A DNA stretch of 64,000 bases from Nectonema munidae (Eukaryota > Nematomorpha > Nectonematoida > Nectonematidae). The stretch is from positions 301,001 to 365,000 of the forward strand of contig JAUIRK010000945.1 of NCBI GenBank assembly GCA_030549495.1, read 5' to 3'. Positions 11,730 to 22,092 of this stretch are shown here, piece by piece. Numbering within the stretch: the stretch's first letter is position 1; every line of letters begins with the position of its first letter. Under the pieces are notes generated by a model. The model did no database searches. It was given only the letters and a program-made list of their open reading frames with translations, and was not told the DNA's origin. The position numbers were made by a program, and so were the translations under genes.

Positions 11730-12304
11730 TAGGGTGTCCACCCGGGGTTTTGAGTTTTTCGATTTGCTTCTGTGCTGACCTGGTTGATGAAAATTTTAGG
11801 CTAATTTTATAGTTTTAAGTCAAATCAAATTTTTAAATCTACAATTTTTTGATGAAACAAAAAAGTTTTATAAAAGCAGAAATAAAATAATGAAAAAAAT
11901 GTTTGACTTTTATTTGGAAAGAAAAAGAATGCCCGAAGTTTTGGAAAATTTGTTCAAGAATTTAAAAAGCATAAAACCAACATCTGTAGACTCCGAACGA
12001 GTGTTTTCATCAATGAGTTATTTTTCTACGAAAATAGGAAACCAGTTGAACGATGAAACTTTGAACGCCCTAGTATTTCTTAGATATTTTTTCAAAACAT
12101 GAATATTTTTTTACATTTTTTAAAAATAATTTTATTCAACTTTTGAACTAACAAAAAATATTCAGAATACTTTATATTTTTTCATTTTAGAAGAGTTTTT
12201 TTATTGTGAAAAAATCGCTTTTTCTTCCCCGGGGAAATATTTCAAAAATTACGAGGTCCTCGTTCCCCGGGTAATGAAAAAAAGACCTTAAAGTGGACAC
12301 ACTA
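11730..12304 (+). mobile_element. Internally deleted hAT element with C-terminal transposase remnant
   Basis: The ends read TAGGGTGTCCACC and (complement) TAGTGTGTCCACTT, a short hAT-style inverted repeat. Flanking octamers (11722-11729 and 12305-12312) match at 5 of 8 bases, fitting an old 8-bp target duplication. Inside, 11890-12102 encodes PTSVDSERVFSSMSYFSTKI and then LNDETLNALVFLRYFF, the classic hAT dimerisation domain. Only about 70 codons of transposase remain and the catalytic part is missing. Confidence 0.75.
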
Positions 12305-12774
12305 ACTTGAACAGAGCTGAACAGTTTTATACTCACCGATTTTTATCAGGTTTTCATCCTCTGAATGCAACGATTTTTACTGTTCGCTGTAAACAGGATT
12401 CCAACATAAATGAATTCAAGCTAGCCCCTAGACATTAATTCTGCAGCGTTTCTGTTATGATTACATATCGTTAGCTAAGTTGGATTCATGTTTGAAATAA
12501 AGATTCTTGTATCTTTTTTTTGTTATATCGATTTCTTTTTTCCACAACGCGTTCAAAGCATGGAATCTTTGTTTTCCATGATAGAAGTTTGCTGGTGCGT
12601 AAAAAGTTTAAGAGTGACTGATAAACGTTTTGCCTAAATTTCCTCCTACGTTTATTTGAGTTCTAATCGACCTGCCATATGAAAGAGGAGTATATTTTAG
12701 ATTCTCCCTTTTTCTATTTCGAAAGATAAATTACTCGGTGAAAAGTTTTCTATAAAATCTCATTTCAAAAAATA

Positions 12775-12965
12775 TTGGTGAGGTGGTCCATTGGGTCATG
12801 TGTTGAATGTTTTGTGTCTCATTCCTGGAATTCAGGTCCCCCCTCCAAAAAGGTATTATCCGTCCGAAGACGGGGGTCTCATGTGAGCCAGAGTTCTCAC
12901 ACTCATTGTTGCCTGATTAATGGCACAGACCAACCTCCATCTTTGAGTGCCCCCCCCCCCCTGGA
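12775..12965 (+). repeat. Possible tRNA-headed SINE
   Basis: The GC content is higher than in the flanks. TGGTCCATTGGG fits a Pol III A box and AATTCAGGTCC, about 50 bases on, is one mismatch from a B box. The stretch closes with a run of 13 C (12949-12961). This is the only clear copy in the window, so the call is tentative. Confidence 0.35.
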
Positions 12966-13129
12966 AAATTAGCAAAAAAATTTGAAATACATAGAATGTA
13001 TAAAGGATAAAAAGTAAATAAATTAAGCAAAGTTTTTAAATAAAAAAAACATGAAAAAGACTTATTATTGAAAAATAATTTTCTAATTCCACTGCCACCA
13101 AAAGTAACGTATCAAATCACACTTGCATA

Positions 13130-13745
13130 CTATTGCTGAAACAAAAATTGGAGCCGTCTAGGATTTTCGCCAAATTTATCAATCACTTTTTTTTTTATAT
13201 CTTCTATTTGTTCAATTATTTTAGCTCTGTGAACGCTTAGCATACAAAGACCAGAAAGTCGTTCATCGCTCATTGTTGATCTAAGCCAAGATTTGATTTT
13301 GCGCAAAGGATCTTTTGGTAACAAATCAATCAAAGATTGATGTTTGTCATCAAGTATGTCCATCTTTGTAAAAATCATACCATGATAGAGCTTCTTCAAT
13401 GAGGTTGTCAATTTGGTAAACTTTTTGTATTGATGCAAGTACATCTTTGAAATCTTCCCTTTTTCTCTCTTTCATTTCGGTAGGGTGCATGAACCTCCTA
13501 CATTTGATCTGTGTTTTTGACGTGAACAAATTCTAGGCGCTTTGAACAGTATGTCATGTCTTTCTATCATGGGTTTTAACATCACTGAGTATATCTTCTT
13601 CAAAAATGCTTTCAGCTGAATCTCGGTGGTTTTGCAAGATCTTTATCAAATTACAAATGTGGTCTTGAACTGGTTCCAACATGGCTGAATACTTCAAAAT
13701 AATCACTAAACAAACGAAAAACTCGCAAGTCACTGCTGCACATCT
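13130..13745 (-). pseudogene. hAT transposase C-terminal relic
   Basis: Frame 13130-13444 ends with WLRSTMSDERLSGLCMLSVH and later KVIDKFGENPRRLQF, the hAT C-terminal pattern seen in ZMYM1/THAP-like transposases. Upstream (13445-13695, minus) the protein continues in other frames, with MLEPVQDHICNLIKILQNH readable near 13690-13630. At least two frame breaks separate the parts and the N-terminal half is absent. It is independent of the hAT remnant at 11730-12304, which lies on the other strand and is of a different type. Confidence 0.75.
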
Positions 13746-14023
13746 GACATATTATAGATACGCTAACACTATTCTAATGCCTGTGTCAGACGGCCCCTCC
13801 CATTTTAATTTGTTAATGAATTAGTAGATTTATTTTTATATATATTAGTTTCTTTTACATTATTTGACTTTTAAAACCCTTAGCAAAATTCTTTAAATAT
13901 TCTTGATTACCTTTCTTTTTACAACCCTTAACGGAAATTTTTTACAACTGCTATTAGATAATAAAATAAATATGAAAAATCTTTTTTCTTTTTTATAATG
14001 AATAGATATATATCTTGGAGTTA

Positions 14024-14911
14024 TTATATTTTCGAAAAAAACATGACATATGTACTTCCGATAATGTCGTCCAAGTAATAACCTAGTGGAATCTCCTTAG
14101 TTATGTCAACTCTTTTGTCATCCGCGTAAATGTAGCTTCCCCTTTGATTTGTTTTTATTAAAGATGTGTAATGATAAAATGAATCTGGATTATAATGGCC
14201 GTTATGGAAAATAGAACCTACGAATTTGTAGGACTCTTTCTTGGATGCATTTAAGTTCAACGTTTCTAGCGTCTTCAAGTGTATTCTGTTCTTCGTTTGG
14301 TTCCTGTAGTTGAAAATGTTCGTTCTGACAATCAAGTACATGGGAGAAGAAAGTATGTCCATTTTCTCCTTCATGTATCTGCCGCATTCAGAACATTTCC
14401 TTTCGCTCAATATTTCTTGCGTGCTCCTATTGGTTGCTTCTTCTACGTCCATCATCTCTCCTTCGTTGTAATTGACTTGCAGACCTTTTTGATTTTCTAT
14501 GTCATTGTATACTTGGTGGCCACATTCACATGAAAAGTGTGTCCTTGTAATTATATTAAAAGGCAATTCAAGTTGTGGGCACTTCAAAAATACATCATCC
14601 AGAAATTCGAGAGGGTCTTGTGTACTTTTGCCATCGTATCTCTTCTTGTCAATTGACTTCCTAAACGCTCTGTTCGATAAAGGACCCTTCTTGGTTGTGT
14701 AACTCTGATACAGTTCTTTTAAGAGTTTGTTTCCGCCTATTGCTTCTTCAATATTTGGCAAGTTGAAAACACATTGACTCCGATACTTTCTGATTCTGAG
14801 TTTTCTTTTTTTTTCTAATAAATTTAACTTTGTTTGTTTTTTTAATTTTTTTTTATTTCTACGAACCTTTTTAGGGGGTTGCTCTTCTTTAAGTTGTAAA
14901 TTTGTGTCCAT
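14024..14911 (-). CDS. Ubiquitin-specific protease (peptidase C19) fold protein, 295 aa, Cys box not in frame
   Basis: After a Lys/Arg-rich start (residues 10-45), the frame follows the USP pattern. QDPLEFLDDVF matches the QDAxEFL block. Two CxC/CxxC pairs (SCECG and KCSECG) form a zinc ribbon. FVGSIFHNGHY precedes the His box, here YHYTSLI in place of the usual GHYTS, and YADDKRVD supplies the acidic residue. The protein ends at YVMFFSKI like many USP domains. The conserved start, GLxNxGNTCYxNSxLQ, is missing: the frame becomes USP-like only at RSQCVFNLP, just where the Cys box should end. Either an upstream exon supplies it or the copy is catalytically dead. A neighbouring frame upstream (14889-15089) has no Cys box. 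The intronless frame amid transposons raises the possibility of a retrocopy or an element-borne domain. I infer deubiquitinase ancestry, not activity. Confidence 0.65.
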   Translation of the reverse strand: MDTNLQLKEEQPPKKVRRNKKKLKKQTKLNLLEKKRKLRIRKYRSQCVFNLPNIEEAIGGNKLLKELYQSYTTKKGPLSNRAFRKSIDKKRYDGKSTQDPLEFLDDVFLKCPQLELPFNIITRTHFSCECGHQVYNDIENQKGLQVNYNEGEMMDVEEATNRSTQEILSERKCSECGRYMKEKMDILSSPMYLIVRTNIFNYRNQTKNRIHLKTLETLNLNASKKESYKFVGSIFHNGHYNPDSFYHYTSLIKTNQRGSYIYADDKRVDITKEIPLGYYLDDIIGSTYVMFFSKI

Positions 14912-15397
14912 TTTTTTCTCGGCAAATGCAAAGGGAAGTGATATAAATAATTAATTTCACACTTTTTAAATACATACTTAAGATTACAAAATAGCTAATG
15001 AGATTGAACAAACTACCAACTTGACAAACTTCTGGAATCTCACTTATTTTTTTAACATATTCTTCATCCTTGGATATTTCTATTGTCATGTTCTTGCCAT
15101 TAATGTTTTCATTTATAATTTCATTATAATTATACTAATGTTTATATTAGATATAATTTCATTCAAAATTTACTCATCAACCACAAAAGAATTACACGCA
15201 AAACTCCTATTTAAAGAAAGACGGCAAACAATGGCCGAATTATAGGGAATGCTTTCTTATATGAGCTAAGTGTTAATGACACAAATCTTTGTTATGCTGA
15301 GAAATTTGTGAACTATTCTTCAAATTAATGAAGGGGTAATTAGTTAAAATTAGGGTTTCTTTCCCACCAATCTTTAGGGTCTAGCCACTTTTTACAA

Positions 15398-15840
15398 CTA
15401 TATAAATAAATAAATTTTATATTTCCACTTTCTCCTATTTTGCTCGTCGTCTTTCAAATGTCTCATATCTTTCTCACCTACTTCTTTCCAGCTCATTTTT
15501 GGTCTACTCCTACGCTTGCCCAAATTTTGTAATTCATGAGTCTTTTTGATGCACTCTGCTTTGGATCTCCTATTTATTTGGCCAAAACATCTTAGCCTTT
15601 GCTTCTTTAAAATATTGTCTATTTCATTTACTTGCCATAGATTTCCTATTTTCTCATTTGTTATTTTGGATTTTAAAATAAAGTTACACATAATTCAAAG
15701 CATTCTCCTGTCGTTTGTATTTAGTCTACTTTTCTCAGCTCCTTTCAATGCCCAACTTTGACGAGTATATAACAAACCTCATCGAATACAGCTTTTATGT
15801 ACATAACCTCTTAACTGTTGAGAGAAAGAACAACTACACA
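15398..15840 (-). pseudogene. LINE C-terminal fragment
   Basis: On the minus strand from about 15780 the text LLYTRQSWALKGAEKSRLNT is followed by NDRRML, then in 15691-15398 by RLRCFGQINRRSKAECIKK and RRSRPKMSWKEVGEKD. This order (LLYGSETWAL, then RLRWFGHxxR, then GRPKxSW) is the C-terminal tail of many endonuclease/reverse-transcriptase LINEs. It is 5'-truncated, has at least one stop, and ends in an ATTTA-type tail. Confidence 0.75.
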
Positions 15841-16338
15841 TTAAAGAAGCTAGTCTTATGCTCTATTGAATTTTAAAAAAAACATATTTTTTTTCCATAA
15901 AAAAAAGTTTCTATTATTAGTTTGCATGTCTTGTTAGTTGAATCCACTCGTGTTCTTTATTCCTAATCAGATTATTTGATCTTGAACATTTAATCACGAT
16001 AAACTATGTTGTTTATTTTAATTTTTGTCTAAATAATTCTATATTTTGTCGTTTTTTAGCTGATTCTGCACTTTTTTGTACAAGTTTTTGTTTATATGCT
16101 CATATGGCAAAATTATGATATTAGTTGTGAGTGAATGTTATTCCCAAAATCATAAGGGTGATGACTGGGGCTATTAAATGATAAAGATCATGATGAATGT
16201 CATGATTGTTAAAATAGGTAAATTAAATCGTCCAATCATATTGCAGGCACATATGTTCGTGGATGCTACAAAAATGAAAGAGAATTTGTTAAAAGTAGAA
16301 GCATTTACCATATGAGTGTTAATATTGATGCATTAGAC

Positions 16339-17720
16339 CAGTGGCTGGCACAACGCCCTTTTGGCTAACATTTTTTTTCACCGCCCACCCATGTTTAACG
16401 ATGTAAAAAGTGGAAGTAATTAAATATTTTTCATAAAAAAATTAAATTAATTTAATTAATCCTTGAAAATTCAATGAAATAATGAGTGAAACCCACTTTC
16501 CCCATGCATGTCGAAGGAAATGCAAAAAAATATGGTATTTTAATTTCTTTCCAAAGGTTTGCATATAAACATTACCCAGAATTTTTCATATCCTGATAAA
16601 ATGATGGAAGCTTTTGATTCAATGTCACTTTGTCAGTCAAAATGATTCTGCTTTCCGGCAACCAAATGTTGCTCTATATCGGATTTTAATGGATATATGT
16701 GATCAAAGTACACTTTTATGCCTTCATTAAAAATAGAATTAAGATTGGGAAACTGGTGAGTGTAATGGCGGCGCAAACTTGAAGCGAATATCTCTAATTG
16801 GCTGATGAACGCACCAATGATTCCATTAGCTTTTATTATGTTTGAAGAACTTCCTTGAAGTTTGAGATTAACATCATTGAATATTCCAAGAATTTTTCGT
16901 CAGATATAGTTTTTAATTGAACATATGTTGTCACATGTTTCCTTATCCTCTCTCATCTTCGAAAAATTCTAAAGTTGGAAAAATCTTCGGAGACAGTTTG
17001 CTTTCGAGAGCTTAAAACCAACAAAGATTTTGAGGAAGCTAAAAATTAATCTAAGAAGATCAATACTTTTTATAACCATTTGTAAAGATTTGAAAAGTTT
17101 TGGGACATCATTTTAGCGTCGAGATGGTGACACAATGGACGGTTGAAATTTGTGGGCAAGTTATTTTCAAATGGGCTAAAAACCATTGTAGTGGGCAACC
17201 ATTGACTGTGCGCCGTAACTCTTCCACACGCAAAAGAATTTTTCAATGAAATGCTTTTTTCAAGAAAAAAAGGTTTCCACAACCTTGAAAATTGTTGAAG
17301 CCTTTGTATCACTACCAACCAGAAACTTTGGAAATAAAAATTTCTCTGTAAATTCTGAATTGTCTGAATTTTAACTGTTCACATAAGGTAGTTTCTACGC
17401 CAATCATTTTGCCAACAAATTCTTGGAAGTATCAAAATTTCTCGGATATTTTGTGCTTTACTTGATTTCGCAATTAGTAGAGACATTTTGTATGATGTGA
17501 AGAGATCCTTTTCAAGATTATTTGAACTTTTAGGAATATCATCACTTAAACATTGTTTTTTATGTTTTTCCTTCAAGTTTTTGAAGTTCTTGTTCATCTT
17601 TGTTAACCTTGTCAGGGTGAATTTATTTCAAATGTTTACTTAATCGGAAGGGCTTCACTGGAAAATGATATGCTACAAATTAAACATGAAGGTAATTTAT
17701 CATTATACTAGGTCATTGAA
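16339..17720 (-). pseudogene. hAT (ZBED5/SCAND3-like) transposase relic
   Basis: At about 17690-17600 (minus) a BED-like finger is visible: CLICSISFSSEAL, then, shifted, PFRLSKHLK and IHPDKVNKDEQ. The frame at 17379-17597 continues LEKDLFTSYKMSLLIAKSSK and IREILILP, the usual block after the finger. Near 16910-16750 shifted pieces resemble the late core (IIKANGIIGAFISQLEIF, then LRRHYTHQFPNL). At 16339 CAGTGGCTGGCACAACGCCC and nearby CCGCCCACCC look like the 3' terminal repeat. Many frame breaks are present and the C-terminal dimerisation block is lost. I did not find the other end. Confidence 0.7.
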
Positions 17721-18157
17721 TAAAACCAAACTTCAAATATAATCTGAGGCATATTGACATTTTCTCTTTTCAGAGATCCACAACCCTATCTATTTAGCAT
17801 GCATCTAACTGTTGCTGTAATATCCCTATACCCTTACAATTCCTTCCGACTAATGATGTGAGTGTGTGCCTATGTCACGTTCGCATATTTACGTAAGATT
17901 GTTTATTACGTTTGTTATTTTATGAGCTTGTGTCAATCTTATTAATGCATCATTATGATTGGCCAAATAGAGAGGATACGTCTATGATCAAATGCAAAAG
18001 GATAAAAATAAAATCTTATTTCCTATCCATCCTAGTGAAATTATTATTATTTGTAATCTTAGCTGATTACAAATTAAAAAATTTTTTTTTTAAAATACCG
18101 AATAACCTAAAGATTCAAAGAATTTTCATTCAGAAACGAAGAACTTTTTGTTCACTG

Positions 18158-19356
18158 ACGGGTTTGTCAAGTCACCCGCATTCACCTGAAAATTGAGTTG
18201 AAATCCCGCATGACTAAAATCACCGGTAATCACCCGCATAAACAAAAAAAATTTGAAAAAAAAATTTTAAACCTCTTTTTAGGTTTTTAAAAGCTATAGT
18301 TTTTATTTTGTCGGACTAAAGTGCGCTGCAAGAAAAAGCGCTACATTGATATAAAAAATTCTCCATTAAATACTACACCAAATTTTCACAATTTAAAAAA
18401 CAGTTAAGCTAATTTTATCTCTATCTCATTCAAATGCTGGTTCTGAAAGAGTATTCTTCTTAATCAAAGCAATAAAGCGAACAGAGAGAAATCGTCTTCA
18501 GCTGGAGGGGACCATATCCTAGTATGCTGATAAATAAAATGGCAACTTCCGAAGAAGTTTCAAAATGTTTCAATTTCCAACCCCCAACCTCACTTATTAT
18601 CCAATCAAAAAAAGCGACTCATCAATACAATTTGAACCAAAAATAATTATTAATTTTTTCTAATTAAAAATCATGGTTCATCAGGTGCAATTTGGCTTTG
18701 TAATTATACTTATGATGTGAAAAAATTATACTTTAACTTAATTTTTTAATGCGATCAGGCACAATCATTTACTCTAACTTATGCAAAGCTTTGCTTATGG
18801 AATGTAATGTGATATTTAAACTTTTAGACATAGTAAGTTCCATTAGAATATAGAAATCGATAAAAAGTATCTATTTTATAAGAGATCTTTTAGATTTTGC
18901 TATAGAGCTTAGTTCCTCTTTTTTTTGCTTTTGTTTCACCCTCCCCCAACTGAAATTTTTTTCTGGCTAGGGGCCTGCGTACATAGAAGAAGAAGAAGAA
19001 CTTTATTCAAAACATTAACAAGATCATTAATAAAAAGAAAATACATATTTTTTTGTATAGATCAAGTTTAGTAAAATTATGGATACAAATGTCATTGATG
19101 AGATTAGCTTCCAAAGGTTTATATAAAGCGCTTTAGGAATGTCTAACACAATTAATTTAAAAAATATATAAAAAAAAATAAAAAAAAACATCATACTGCG
19201 TACATAGATCTGAAGTCTATTTATTGGCTATTAATCATCTCAAAGACATTTTTATCGGCTGATTTTTTGTGAAAAAAAACTTGAAAAATTGAATTTTCTC
19301 CAAGGCTTGACTAAAAATTTTCACCCGCATGACAACTTCTGAAACTTGACAGCCCT
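18158..19356 (+). mobile_element. hAT remnant with degenerate TIRs, carrying a nested insertion
   Basis: The left end reads CGGGTTTGTCAAGTC. The right end (complement) reads CAGGGCTGTCAAGTTTC, related hAT-style terminal repeats. ACCCGCAT words recur inside both ends. At about 18426-18630 the plus strand encodes SNAGSERVFFLIKAIKRTER and then NRLQLEGT, a hAT C-terminal block, with later frame breaks. A separate sequence has inserted at 18988-19195. No 8-bp duplication is evident, so the element is old. Confidence 0.6.
18988..19195 (-). mobile_element. 208-bp retroposed insertion with 13-bp target duplication
   Basis: CTGCGTACATAGA occurs exactly at 18975-18987 and 19196-19208, flanking the insert. 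On the minus strand the insert ends with AATAAAG and then repeated TTC, so it looks like a 5'-truncated LINE or SINE 3' end with a TTC tail. It lies within the hAT remnant and therefore postdates it. Confidence 0.8.
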
Positions 19357-20210
19357 GGTGTCTCCGTCAATAATTTTTTTAAAATACCGAATATTAGATC
19401 ATTACACCACTTCTTAGTTTATTGGACCCGAGTAGATTTTCATTATAATTGAGACACATACTTCTTTCTTAAAGTTACGTATTTTTTGATAAAACTTCTA
19501 CCTTGTCCATTTAAAAATGGGACCTCAGGAGTAAAAAATTATTAAAATTTTCCACGTTCTCTTTTCTACTTGTTTTCAGGTGGCTTCCTTCTCTTATTTA
19601 TCTTCAAAAAATTTAATATGTCGTTTGGCTTTCTTTTTTCTAAACAAATATTCTCTACTCAACATGATTGAAAAAAGTATAGTAAGCCAAAAGATATTTA
19701 AAAAATATATTCGTACTATATAACCAATATATAACGATTTTACACAAAAAAATGAAAAATGATTTTTTCGAGAAAACTGATTCTCAATAACAAATTCAAT
19801 TGCCTCTTCAGAATATTTTTTAACCGTATTGGCCAAAGTAGTACAAAAATGAAATAAGCGTAGTTAACTTAGAATAATAAAAATATCTTTAACTTGAAGG
19901 ATATTTTTGGGACAGAATTTTATACTGAATCAAAATCTTGATTGACGCCTTTTTAAATCAAGTAGGGATTTCATCCTTAAATTATAGATATAAAAATGTT
20001 ATGAGTTTAAAACTGTATAAAAAATAAATTTTCAAGAGTGTATTTAAAATAGGCGCTAAGTTGTATATAGGGATAAATTCAAGACATTATGAATACTTAG
20101 GAGTTGCGCTTCTATTAAATCCCATTTCAATGCTTATTTAGTATAAAAAATATATCGATACAAAAACTGAAACTACAAGAAAATCATTTTTATCATAAAA
20201 GCAATCTACA

Positions 20211-20712
20211 ATGATTCCAATCAAAATGATGCGTCCTTTGATTTCGGAAATGCCAAATTTGAAAGATAATAATAATTGCAAACGTTCTCAAACTTCAGAT
20301 CCGGTAAAAAAAATAGAAAAATGCTTTTGCCTCCCCCTACATATCCCAAAATGCGTTACTTGTTATAAATTGGTGCGTAAAAAAGAATGCAAGGGAAATG
20401 AAAACGCGAAATAAGAATTGCAAAAGTTGTGAAGTAACACGACTTTTTAAATTAAAAGTGAATTTTTGTTTATGTAGGGAAGCAGAAGCGATTCTTCGAT
20501 TTTTTACTTTCTGTATTTGTTTCTGGCTGCTGTCTGATTTATTCAACAAATTTGATATAAAAATAAGAAAAAAAAATCTGAAAAATTTTTTGCATAAAAA
20601 ATGTTCATATTTAAAATATGAACGTTTTATTTGGTATTTTATTATTGGATCCTTAAGCATTATATTTCGGTATAAATTTAGACTTTCGGTAATAACTTTT
20701 GTACACGAATGA
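20211..20712 (+). other. Overlapping unrecognised Cys-rich open frames
   Basis: Frame 20211-20414 (67 aa) carries a cluster of cysteines (KCFCLP, KCVTCY). The next frame, 20398-20712 (104 aa), begins with CKSCE and has a hydrophobic stretch (FFTFCICFWLLSDLF) that could cross a membrane. They overlap by 17 bases in different frames. They could be two pieces of one broken or spliced gene, or chance. No family was recognised. Confidence 0.2.
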
Positions 20713-21740
20713 GGTATATCAAATCTTACATCTAGCAAAATATGAACAGAAGGTTGAAGCTTGTCTCCCTAATCAATTGTATCAAAATACCTATAAATAC
20801 TGAATAGCAGCTATGGCATAAACGCAAATGTTTTGAATGGAATCGAATCCTTTCTGAAAATAGAAAACAAGTTTCTGTCAATGGTCAATTATCAAGCAAG
20901 TCTGATGTAACAAGTGGTGTTATTCAGGGTAGTGTTCTTGCTCCCTTAATATTCAACTTGTACATAAACGACTTACCCGTTTAATATCAACTCTAGTTTG
21001 AAACTCTTTGCCGATGATGTCAAGATCTACCCTGTTTCGACTATAACATCCCAAAAAAAGCCTACAGTCTGATCTTTTTGCTCTTTACGAATGGTGCAGT
21101 ACTTGGGGAATGGATCTCAATTTTTCAAAATGTCGTCATCTATAAATTGGCGCGAAGAATAACATCATCGGGTGATTACGATATAAAACGAGTTAACTTT
21201 GGCCTTGGTGTTGTTATTGATGATCATTAATTGCATGCTACATCAAAAGCTTATTCAGTTTTCTTCCAAATCTTCCGACACTTCTCTGTATGTGACACCA
21301 AAACAGCTCTCCCACTGTATAAAGGCTTAATACGTCCGTGGTATCCCACGCTACACGCATGAAAGATCTGAAAAGGTGGAAAGACTTATACATTACAAAG
21401 AAAGTTTACGTAAGTGATCGCTATCACCTCTAACCTACAGGTGCAAGCGTAAGGATATGATTAAAGTTTATGATAATATAATCAACGCAAATATAAGTGT
21501 AAAGTCTACAGTTTTACCCGCGCTTCTTTCTTTAAGAAGTTCAAGAAATCATGGAAAACCGTTGGTGAAGCCAAGATTCCGTCTTAAAAATAAGGATTTT
21601 GATTTATGTTTCACTTCATCCATGTTTCTATGAACTTAAGCTTTTATTAGCTTATTAATTAATTAAGTATGGGATTTGAAACCACGGTACTATACAGATT
21701 CGGAATGACAAAAATAAGTTGTCTACCCGCGTTCAACCTT
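20707..21740 (+). repeat. Dispersed repeat family copy (long form) enclosing a LINE relic
   Basis: The left end (20707-20775) contains GAGGTATATCAAATCTTACA and TGAACAGAAGGTTGAA, then TGTCTCCC. The right end (21702-21740) contains GGAATGACAAAAATAAGTTG and ACCCGCGTTCAACCTT. Both ends, in the same relative order, recur inverted at 29471-29634, where only about 160 bp separate them, and at 59684-59965. The long copy seems to be the short element opened by a LINE piece. Confidence 0.6.
20830..21645 (+). pseudogene. LINE reverse-transcriptase C-terminal half (CR1/Jockey-like)
   Basis: The text VTSGVIQGSVLAPLIFNLYI then NDLP, and shortly after LKLFADDVKIY, is the reverse-transcriptase palm with the ADD catalytic motif (Y/F-ADD) at about 21006-21020. 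It continues with LYEWCSTWGMDLNFSKCRHL, then TALPLYKGLIRPW, LTYRCKRKDMIKVYDNI and RNHGKPLVKPRFRL, the normal C-terminal order of CR1/Jockey-type LINEs. Multiple stops and frameshifts break the reading frame, and the endonuclease and ORF1 are missing. Confidence 0.85.
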
Positions 21741-21886
21741 ACAGGCAGGGATGATCATTTATTTTCTTTATTTGCAAGTTAAATCACATTAATCATATAT
21801 TTAACAATTAACACAGTTTAATTAACCATAAACGTTCTTTGGAAAAATCGATCACTGTGATTTATCCATGTTTTGATTATATCATC

Positions 21887-21892
21887 TTTATT
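21887..21892 (-). promoter_or_regulatory. Candidate polyadenylation signal of the Frizzled gene
   Basis: AATAAA on the minus strand lies about 200 bases past the Frizzled stop. Further AATAAA words occur on the same strand near 21769-21780. The choice of site is not determined by the sequence. Confidence 0.35.
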
Positions 21893-22092
21893 AGGATAAA
21901 AGTATACACGAATAGAGATACAGACAAATACAAGAACACACACACACAGATATGTGGATAAAAGACAAAGATTGAAAAGGGAAAATAATAAATTCATTTG
22001 ATTTCCGCTCTCAGTGATTTTTGGAATAAAAATAAATAATTTTTGGGAGAAAAAATCTTTCTGACGACTTAAGAAGGAAAGAATTTGCAAAG

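Noticed and set aside
14202-14702. Overlapping frames on both strands inside the USP-like gene
   Set aside because: None has a motif, while the 295-aa frame shows the USP blocks in order.
21818-22090. 90-aa minus-strand frame directly after Frizzled
   Set aside because: It lies in the probable 3' UTR, has no motif and includes a short microsatellite.
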